A stretch of 12,598 bases of DNA. Origin: an uncultured Collinsella sp. GTDB lineage: Bacteria; Actinomycetota; Coriobacteriia; Coriobacteriales; Coriobacteriaceae. The position numbers and the translations under genes were made by a program. Under the pieces are notes generated by a model, which had not been told where the DNA came from, searched no databases, and saw only the letters and a program-made list of their open reading frames with translations. The DNA lies in NCBI GenBank assembly GCA_900542175.1, contig UQNC01000051.1, forward strand, positions 1-12,598. Reading direction: 5' to 3'. Shown piece by piece: positions 6,986 through 12,598 of the stretch (position 1 is the stretch's first letter; each line of letters opens with the position of its first letter).

Positions 6986-7060
6986 TGGTGGGCGTTAGAA
7001 GATTTGAACTTCTGACCTCTTCCGTGTCAGGGAAGCGCTCTCCCCCTGAGCTAAACGCCC
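6986..7060 (-). tRNA. tRNA-Val (anticodon GAC), CCA encoded
   Basis: The minus strand folds as a complete 75-base cloverleaf. The acceptor stem is GGGCGTT with AACGCCC. The D arm is GCTC ... GAGC, the anticodon stem CTTCC/GGAAG with loop CTGACAC, and the T arm AGAAG TTCAAAT CTTCT. Anticodon GAC reads valine codons GUC and GUU. The discriminator A and 3' CCA are genome-encoded. It stands alone, with its own promoter and terminator. Confidence 0.96.
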
Positions 7061-7089
7061 GATCAAGGGTGCGCAAGCGCGCAAGGGAT

Positions 7090-7118
7090 AATATAACGGA
7101 GCCTGAACTCGGTGGCAA
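7090..7118 (-). promoter_or_regulatory. Promoter of the tRNA-Val gene
   Basis: On the minus strand TTGCCA (plus 7113-7118) and TATATT (plus 7090-7095) are separated by exactly 17 bases. The -10 ends 29 bases before the mature tRNA, a normal distance for a tRNA with a short 5' leader. A GC-rich stretch TGCGCGCTTGCGCA lies in that leader. Confidence 0.75.
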
Positions 7119-7349
7119 GAACATTTTTAAAAATCGCTTACATTGTGGAATTCGGGGGCTTTGTCATATCCATTTCAAAAGAGCCTGCTGCCGCGATTTG
7201 ACTGTCGCATAATGCAAGGCCATTGCGGTATCGAGCTATGGAAAGACGTCTGCGGAATTGTCCTACCGATAAGCGGACAAGCCTCCAGCTGGTGCCTTCG
7301 CCGTGGTAAGGTAAGCCGAATTGTTTCCAGGCTGCTTCGAGGGAATGGA

Positions 7350-8372
7350 ATGAGCAAAGAGCGTGTCGAGCAGGTCGAAGGCGCAGGGGCTTCGGTGCCG
7401 ATGACCGATATATCGAACATTGATGTGCCCGAGGGCACCGATGAGCTCAGCCGTAGCACCCGCCGCGCTTGGCGCGAGCGCCTGAACAGCGCTTCGACGC
7501 GCAAGATGATCACGGGCGTCTTGGCTACGCTGGTGGGCGGTTCGTTTTGGGGCTTCTCGGGCACCAGCGCGAGCTTTCTGTTCGATACCTACCACGTCGA
7601 CACCTTGTGGCTTATGAGCGTGCGTCAGATTCTCGCCGGTCTACTCTTTATGGCCGTGGTTGTTACGCGCGACCGCGAGCGCCTGATTAAGCTCTGGACC
7701 ACACCCGCCGATCGCAAGCAGCTGCTGCTCTTTACCGCCTTTGGTCTGCTGTTCAACCAGTTTTGTTATCTTTCGGCCGTGCGCCTGACCAATGCCGGAA
7801 CCGCGACGGTGCTCCAATGCCTGCAACTGGTCATCATTATGGGCTACACCTGCGTGATCGACCATCGCATGCCTCGCGTGCGTGAGGCCGTTGGCATTGG
7901 GTTGGCCCTGGGCGGCACCTTTTTAATCGCTACCGGCGGCGACCCTACCAGTCTGAGCATATCGCCGCTTGGCCTGGTCGCAGGCCTTATGTGTGCGGTC
8001 AGCGCCACGTGTATGGCGGTGATTCCCGCCAAGATCCTGCCCGAATACGGCAGCCCCATCGTCACGGGCTCGGCAATGCTCACGGCGGGCGTGGTCTCGT
8101 GCGTCTTCGTGCAGCCTTGGGCGCATATGCCGGCACTCGACGCTGCCGGCGTCGAGGCGCTCGCGGTATTCGTGGTTATCGGCTCGTTTTTTGCTTACAT
8201 GCTCTATATGCAGGGCGTTAAGGACATCGGCTCGGTGCGTGCGAGCCTCATCGGAACTGTGGAGCCGGTTTCGGCGACCATCACCAGCGCCGTTATGCTG
8301 GGCACGGTGTTTTTGCCGACCGACCTTATCGGCTTTGCCATGATCATCGTGATGATGTTCCTCACGGTGTAG
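7350..8372 (+). CDS. EamA/DMT-family inner-membrane transporter
   Basis: The 340-residue protein has a polar N-terminal extension of about 50 residues, then about ten hydrophobic segments from residue 53 to the end. These form two EamA repeats (about 56-185 and 195-340). The first contains GGSFWGFSGTSASFLF and VRQILAGLLF; the second ends with the typical IGTVEPVSATITSAVMLGTVF. DMT proteins of this type usually export or exchange small metabolites such as amino acids; the substrate cannot be read from sequence. ATG at 7350 is chosen because a polar start follows GAGGGAA eight bases upstream. The frame is open back to 7143, but that segment looks non-coding. The protein ends soon after the last hydrophobic segment, with no C-terminal tail. 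I see no convincing promoter in 7119-7349. Confidence 0.88.
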   Translation: MSKERVEQVEGAGASVPMTDISNIDVPEGTDELSRSTRRAWRERLNSASTRKMITGVLATLVGGSFWGFSGTSASFLFDTYHVDTLWLMSVRQILAGLLFMAVVVTRDRERLIKLWTTPADRKQLLLFTAFGLLFNQFCYLSAVRLTNAGTATVLQCLQLVIIMGYTCVIDHRMPRVREAVGIGLALGGTFLIATGGDPTSLSISPLGLVAGLMCAVSATCMAVIPAKILPEYGSPIVTGSAMLTAGVVSCVFVQPWAHMPALDAAGVEALAVFVVIGSFFAYMLYMQGVKDIGSVRASLIGTVEPVSATITSAVMLGTVFLPTDLIGFAMIIVMMFLTV

Positions 8373-8521
8373 CTGGCGCCGCCGCCAAGACAGAAAAGGT
8401 GTTGTGCCGCATTTTCGCCAATTGACGTCCGTGTCTGGAGTTTAGCTGTCGATGCTCAAAATGCCATAAACTAGTAACGTTATGGATTTTTTCATTGCGA
8501 CTCAATTGCGAGGATTTCTTT

Positions 8522-10834
8522 ATGGCTGGTAATCACTTTAAGGGCAGCGATAACGGCCGTCCTGCAGTTCCGCCGCGTCCGAACGGGGCTGGTAAGGCCG
8601 GCACGCCGGGCGGCGCTGGACAGGGCGGTTCCGGTAAGCGCGTGTCCCCGGGCGAGACGGCGATGTTTACCGCTCTGTACGAGCAGTCTCAAAAGGCGAA
8701 AAAGACCGGCCGTGCAAGAGGGAATGTCTTTGCGGGCGGTGCAACCTCCGCGTCGCAGCCGAGCGGGGCTCCTTCGGTACCTGCGAACAACGCAGGTGCT
8801 GCCAACGCCGCAAATGCCGCCGGCAACGTTAATGCCGGCAAGGCCGCCAACAATACTCCCTCTGCCGGTGGCGCGGGGCTTACGGGTAACCTTGGCACGA
8901 TTTACACCGGTGCCTCCGAGACTGGCACGTTCGCCCGCCTGGATGATAGCGGTGCCGAGTTTGCGGGCTCGGGTTCCAAGGAAGATTATTACGATTTTGG
9001 CTTGAACTACGGTAGCGACGCTTCGTCGAGTTCGACCTCTGACGGTCTGGTCCGTCATCGCCATCGCAAGGGCGAACGCAAAAAGCGTCACACCGGCGCC
9101 ATTATTGCCGCTGTAGTCGCGGTGCTTCTCGTTGCGCTTGGCGCAAGCGGCTTTATGCTGCTTAACTCGGCAAAGACCGTAAAGAGTGAAGCGAAGGAGG
9201 CCGTCGAGATTGTCGGTGGCCTTAAGGACAAGGTCACGTCGGGCGATTTTTCGACGCTGCCTGACGACGCGAAGAAGATTGATGAGCTTTGCGACAGCAT
9301 GAAGGCGGAGACCTCGAGCCCGCTGTGGACGGCGGCTTCGTTTATCCCGGTGTATGGCAGCGACATCAATGCGGCCCGCACCATGATCGACGCCCTGTCC
9401 GATGTCTCGAGCAATGCGCTGGTTCCCATGGCCGATAACCTTTCGCAGGCCACGCCCGGCAAGCTGTTTCAGGACGGCATGATTAACGTGTCCGCGCTGC
9501 AGGCGGTCGCCGATTCGCTTTCCAGCAGCTCGAAGGTGTTCAAGAGCGCCAACGAGAAGATCCAGGGCATTGGCGATACTCATATTTCCCAGGTGACCGA
9601 GCTGGTCGATAAGGCCAAGGACGGCTTTGCCACCCTCAACGGCGCGGTTGACGCGGCGGAGAAGGTCGCCCCCGTCCTTCCGCAGATGCTCGGCGCCAAC
9701 GGCCAGACGCGCAACTACCTTGTGTACGCCATGAACAACGTCGAGATTCGTGCCTGCGGCGGCTTTGGCGGTTCGCAGGGCCTGATTTCGGTCACCGACG
9801 GCCAGATGTCGATTGGCGAGTTTGTTCCCCGCATTGGACTCAGCGAGGATGAGGCAGTCGAGAGCGTCGACGAAGAGGATGAGGCGCTGTTCGGCAACCA
9901 CAGTAACCTGTACAACTCGGGCAATACCTATTCGCCTGATTGGCCCCGCAACTCGCAGCGTGTCGCAGCCCTGTGGAAATCTCAATATGGCCAGGACGTT
10001 GACGGCGTCGTGGGTATCGACCCGGTGTTCCTGCAGTATCTGCTGGGCCTGGTCGGTAACGTGTCGCTGCCCGACGGAACGGTTGTCGACGGCACCAACG
10101 CCGCAAAGGTCCTCATGCACGATGTGTACTGGAACTATCCGGTCGAGGAGTCGGACGGCATCTTTGCATCCGTCGCCAGCGCTGCCTTCGACAAGATCCT
10201 TGGCGGTATCGGCGATGTCGATGTTACGAAGCTTGTCAGCGCCGTTGAGCGCGGTGCCGAAGAGGGCCGCCTGATCGCGTGGATGAAAAACGATGACGAG
10301 CAGAACGCTATCAAGGAGATGAACATCGACGCCTCGCTGCCCGATCCGGATGACCCGAGTGAAGATCCCGTTGCTGGTGTCTACTTTAACAACCTGAGCT
10401 TCTCCAAGCTCGACTGGTACCTGAATGCCGATACGCAGATTGGCCAGGGCATCAAGAACGGTGACGGCACATGCTCGTATCGCATCACCGTTACCCTGAC
10501 GAACATCATGACGCAGGAGGAGGCCGGCAAGCTGCCCGACTACGTCGCGGCGAGCGCGCCCGATGCCGCGCGCGACGACGAGCGTCTGAATGTCTCGTTG
10601 TTTGCCCCGACGGGCGGCAACATTACTGATCTGACCGTAGAGGGCACCCAGTTTGGTCTTGGCGCCGCTACGTGGCATGGAATCCCCTTCTATTCGGGCA
10701 CCGTTGACCTGCATGCTGGCGAGACGACGACGATCACATATACGCTGACCACGTCAGCCGAGGCGGGGGACAAGCCGCTTACGCTGCGTCAGACTCCTAC
10801 ATGCCAGGCGGCTCGCGACAGCGCGTCGGCGTAG
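8522..10834 (+). CDS. DUF4012 domain-containing membrane-anchored extracytoplasmic protein
   Basis: The product has 770 residues. Residues 1-180 are low-complexity, rich in Gly, Ala, Asn, Pro and Ser, and probably disordered in the cytoplasm. A basic stretch (RHRHRKGERKKRH) precedes one membrane helix at about 193-214, so the remainder should face outward. Residues 215-390 are helical with many Lys/Asp/Ala repeats. The DUF4012 core starts near 398 with NYLVYAMNNVEIRACGGFGG and continues with SQGLISVTDGQMSIGEF. The C-terminal part, from about 620, is beta-rich. DUF4012 proteins occur in actinobacterial envelope and polysaccharide loci; their biochemical role is unknown. ATG 8522 has GAGGA seven bases upstream, which excludes the TTG at 8495. 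It is separated from glmM by 83 bases containing a hairpin. Confidence 0.88.
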   Translation: MAGNHFKGSDNGRPAVPPRPNGAGKAGTPGGAGQGGSGKRVSPGETAMFTALYEQSQKAKKTGRARGNVFAGGATSASQPSGAPSVPANNAGAANAANAAGNVNAGKAANNTPSAGGAGLTGNLGTIYTGASETGTFARLDDSGAEFAGSGSKEDYYDFGLNYGSDASSSSTSDGLVRHRHRKGERKKRHTGAIIAAVVAVLLVALGASGFMLLNSAKTVKSEAKEAVEIVGGLKDKVTSGDFSTLPDDAKKIDELCDSMKAETSSPLWTAASFIPVYGSDINAARTMIDALSDVSSNALVPMADNLSQATPGKLFQDGMINVSALQAVADSLSSSSKVFKSANEKIQGIGDTHISQVTELVDKAKDGFATLNGAVDAAEKVAPVLPQMLGANGQTRNYLVYAMNNVEIRACGGFGGSQGLISVTDGQMSIGEFVPRIGLSEDEAVESVDEEDEALFGNHSNLYNSGNTYSPDWPRNSQRVAALWKSQYGQDVDGVVGIDPVFLQYLLGLVGNVSLPDGTVVDGTNAAKVLMHDVYWNYPVEESDGIFASVASAAFDKILGGIGDVDVTKLVSAVERGAEEGRLIAWMKNDDEQNAIKEMNIDASLPDPDDPSEDPVAGVYFNNLSFSKLDWYLNADTQIGQGIKNGDGTCSYRITVTLTNIMTQEEAGKLPDYVAASAPDAARDDERLNVSLFAPTGGNITDLTVEGTQFGLGAATWHGIPFYSGTVDLHAGETTTITYTLTTSAEAGDKPLTLRQTPTCQAARDSASA

Positions 10835-10871
10835 GGTTTTTCTGGTAGCGCAGATAATCGAGTACCATTTT

Positions 10872-10904
10872 GGGGCGGACAGGCAATCTGTTCGCCCCTA
10901 TTTT
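10872..10904 (+). terminator. Hairpin between the DUF4012 gene and glmM
   Basis: GGGGCGGACAG (10872-10882) pairs with CTGTTCGCCCC (10888-10898), with one G-T pair and a five-base loop, and is followed by TATTTT. It is a moderate intrinsic terminator for the upstream gene. It lies only two bases before the AAGGAG of glmM, so it could instead attenuate read-through into glmM. No clear separate promoter for glmM is visible. Confidence 0.65.
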
Positions 10905-10917
10905 GTAAGGAGAGCGC

Positions 10918-12249
10918 ATGAAGTACTTTGGCACCGACGGCTTTCGCGGTGAGGCTAACGTTGGGCTGACGGTAGAGCACGCTTATAAGATTGGCCGTTT
11001 TGTGGGCTGGTATTACGGCGCCAACCGCGAGCGCAAGGCGCGCGTCATCGTGGGTAAGGACACGCGTCGCTCGAGTTATATGTTCGAGGCGGCGCTGGTG
11101 AGTGGCCTGGTCGCGAGCGGTGCGGACGCCTATATGCTGCACGTGATCCCCACACCGGGTGTAGCGCATCAGACCGTGGAAGGCTGCTTCGATTGCGGCA
11201 TCATGATCAGCGCGAGCCACAACCCGTTTTGCGATAACGGCATTAAGCTCGTCAATAGCGACGGTTTTAAGATGGACGAGGACGTACTGGAGCTCATCGA
11301 GGACTACGTCGATGGCAAGAGCGAGGTGCCGCTGGCCACGGGCAACCACATCGGCGCCACGGTGGACTACATGCAGGGCCGCAACCGCTACATTGCCTCG
11401 CTCATCGCCAGCGCGAACTTTTCGCTGCAGGGCGTCAAGATCGGCATCGACTGCGCCAACGGCTCGGCGTCCTCGGTGGCCAAGCCGGTGTTCGACGCGC
11501 TGGGCGCCGACGTGCGCGTGATCAATGCCGCGCCTGATGGTTTTAACATCAACGTCGACTGCGGCTCCACGCATATGGAGCGTCTGCAGCGCCACGTGGT
11601 GGAGCAGGGCCTGGACGTGGGCTTTGCCTATGACGGCGATGCCGACCGCTGCCTGGCCGTGGACGAGCGCGGCCGCGTGGTCGATGGCGACCAGATCCTG
11701 TACGTGTGCGGCGTGTACCTGAACAAGCACGGTCGCCTTTCGGGCGGTACCGTGGTTCCGACGATTGCCAGCAACTTTGGCCTGATCAAGTCGTTGGAGC
11801 TTGCCGGCCTAAGTGCCGTGACCAGCGGTGTGGGCGACCGTCACGTGTATGCCAAGATGCGCGAGGGCGGTTACAGCCTGGGCGGCGAGCAGACGGGCCA
11901 TACGATCTTTGGCGATATCGAGCGCACGGGCGACGGCATTATGACCTCGCTGCGCGTGATGGAAGTGATCCGCGCCGAGCGCGAGACGCTCTCGCAGCTC
12001 ACGGCTCCGTGCAAGCTGCTACCGCAGGCGCAGGTGGCCGTGCGCGTGGCGGACAAGGACGCCGCGCTCGAGAACATGGGCGTGCAGAACGCCATCGCCG
12101 AGGCCGAGGCTGCGCTGGCAGGCGAGGGCCGCGTGCTCGTACGCAAGAGCGGAACCGAGTCGGTTATCCGCGTGCTGGCCGAGGCGCCCGACCAAGCATC
12201 CGCCGATGCCGCCATGAAGCGCATCGCCAACGCACTCAAGGCTCTATAA
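10918..12249 (+). CDS. glmM: Phosphoglucosamine mutase
   Basis: The protein converts glucosamine-6-phosphate to glucosamine-1-phosphate, the step feeding UDP-GlcNAc for peptidoglycan. Its 443 residues match the usual length. It starts with MKYFGTDGFRG. All four active-site elements are present: the phosphoserine loop ISASHNP with catalytic Ser100, the metal-binding DGDADR (239-244), the sugar loop GGEQTGH (322-328) and the phosphate-binding RKSGTES (409-415). Like other GlmMs it should need Mg2+ and Ser100 phosphorylation, and it acts in the cytoplasm. AAGGAG lies five bases before the ATG. The neighbour is an envelope-type DUF4012 gene rather than the cdaA-cdaR partners common in Firmicutes. 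No terminator follows directly; the palindromic element after it contains one. Confidence 0.97.
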   Translation: MKYFGTDGFRGEANVGLTVEHAYKIGRFVGWYYGANRERKARVIVGKDTRRSSYMFEAALVSGLVASGADAYMLHVIPTPGVAHQTVEGCFDCGIMISASHNPFCDNGIKLVNSDGFKMDEDVLELIEDYVDGKSEVPLATGNHIGATVDYMQGRNRYIASLIASANFSLQGVKIGIDCANGSASSVAKPVFDALGADVRVINAAPDGFNINVDCGSTHMERLQRHVVEQGLDVGFAYDGDADRCLAVDERGRVVDGDQILYVCGVYLNKHGRLSGGTVVPTIASNFGLIKSLELAGLSAVTSGVGDRHVYAKMREGGYSLGGEQTGHTIFGDIERTGDGIMTSLRVMEVIRAERETLSQLTAPCKLLPQAQVAVRVADKDAALENMGVQNAIAEAEAALAGEGRVLVRKSGTESVIRVLAEAPDQASADAAMKRIANALKAL

Positions 12250-12286
12250 GGTGCCTTCTGGGCTGTCTGACGGGGGGGTTATAAAA

Positions 12287-12523
12287 GGCTGTGGTCAAAA
12301 AAGGGCAAATATGAGCACTGTTACTAAATAAGTAACAGCAAATTTTGCCCTAAGAGGCTATTTTGGCAATGCCTGGACGTCATATCAAAGAGCATTGCTC
12401 CTCACATGTCCAATAAACAGGGTCCCAAATGAGAATAAATCTCATTTGGGACCCTGTTTTAGCCCAAAATAATGCTATCAACCAGACAGCAGTACTCATT
12501 TTTGCCCTTTTTTGCCCACAGCC
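12287..12523. mobile_element. MITE-like 237 bp element with 34 bp terminal inverted repeats
   Basis: The ends 12287-12320 and 12490-12523 are inverted copies matching at 31 of 34 positions, beginning GGCTGTGG and including AAAAAAGGGCAAA. Inside lie three further structures. They are a perfect 8 bp hairpin (12318-12338), an AGGGCAAA/TTTGCCCT pair (12302-12309 with 12344-12351), and the 20 bp stem at 12415-12459. No open frame and no obvious target-site duplication is visible. It could be a miniature transposable element, a conserved structured RNA or a composite terminator. Bases 12250-12286, between glmM and the element, show nothing. Confidence 0.6.
12415..12460. terminator. Perfect 20 bp hairpin inside the palindromic element, likely bidirectional terminator
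   Basis: AAACAGGGTCCCAAATGAGA (12415-12434) pairs perfectly with 12440-12459 around the loop ATAAA, and the stem runs into TTTT (12457-12460). On the opposite strand the stem likewise ends in a T-run. It lies about 165 bases after the glmM stop and is the first strong terminator-like structure downstream of it. Confidence 0.7.
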
Positions 12524-12539
12524 TCTCCGGAGCAGTCAT

Positions 12540-12597
12540 CCGGCACCTGGGGACGTTCCTAAACTGCCGGCAAAAAAGGAACGTCCCTAGGTGCCGG
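12540..12597. repeat. REP-like palindrome with a nested palindromic loop
   Basis: Arms 12540-12560 and 12577-12597 are 21 bases each with one mismatch, containing GGCACCT and GGACGTTCCT. The 16-base loop carries its own palindrome TGCCGGCA (12565-12572) followed by an A-run. GGGACGTTCC-type palindromes recall REP elements mobilised by RAYT/TnpA transposases; that link is from general knowledge, and no transposase is in this window. Confidence 0.65.
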
Positions 12598-12598
12598 G

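Noticed and set aside
7259..7281. Inverted repeat TTGTCC/GGACAA before the transporter gene
   Set aside because: Six-base arms with an eleven-base loop are expected by chance in a sequence this long, and no promoter is placed against it.
7143..7349. N-terminal extension of the DMT transporter
   Set aside because: The extra 69 residues look non-coding and the start there has no ribosome site; ATG 7350 has one.
8492..10714. 740-codon open frame on the minus strand opposite the DUF4012 gene
   Set aside because: It mirrors the plus-strand gene in GC-rich codons, has a low-complexity translation rich in Arg, Gly and His without recognisable domains, and lacks a sensible ribosome site. The plus-strand frame has a clear membrane helix and DUF4012 motif.
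10789..11730. 313-codon minus-strand frame opposite glmM
   Set aside because: glmM on the plus strand has every catalytic motif; the antisense frame has none and extends into the DUF4012 gene end.

Overview
The window looks like a chromosomal segment of a high-GC anaerobic actinobacterium of the Coriobacteriia, most like Collinsella. That is my inference from GC-rich codon use, AAGGAG-type ribosome sites, protein styles (a PreP-like M16C peptidase, a DUF4012 protein, GlmM) and dense extragenic palindromes. Nothing here was checked against a database.

Layout, left to right. (1) Bases 1-2435, minus strand: the N-terminal 811 residues of a large M16C zinc metallopeptidase whose C-terminus lies beyond the left edge. 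(2) Bases 2436-3004 hold no gene but are rich in signals: three copies of a 21-22 bp motif and two near-identical 51 bp blocks, each with three GAGAGATAA sites. (3) Bases 3005-4471, plus: an AlbA_2/Schlafen-type ATP-binding regulator with a C-terminal winged helix; the GAGAGATAA blocks are probably its operators. (4) Bases 4572-5925: an unrecognised minus-strand protein, then a close divergent pair on the plus strand. The first of the pair has a fold-like N-terminal region reminiscent of HNH restriction endonucleases but no nuclease. The second is a small double-CxxC zinc protein coupled to it by a GTGA overlap. (5) Bases 5964-6650, minus: a DUF5710 protein with two CxxC pairs. (6) Bases 6938-7118, minus: a complete tRNA-Val(GAC) unit with promoter, tRNA and terminator. 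(7) Bases 7350-8372, plus: an EamA/DMT-family transporter. (8) Bases 8522-10834, plus: a membrane-anchored extracytoplasmic DUF4012 protein, followed by a hairpin. (9) Bases 10918-12249, plus: glmM. (10) Bases 12250-12598: a 237 bp palindromic element with 34 bp terminal inverted repeats, then a second REP-like palindrome.

Functionally the right half is ordinary housekeeping and envelope biology: GlmM supplies glucosamine-1-phosphate for UDP-GlcNAc, and DUF4012 proteins are envelope-associated. Bases 2.6-6.65 kb look like an accessory stretch of small, poorly characterised genes. The two most interesting signals are the duplicated operator array before the ATP-binding regulator and the miniature inverted-repeat element after glmM.
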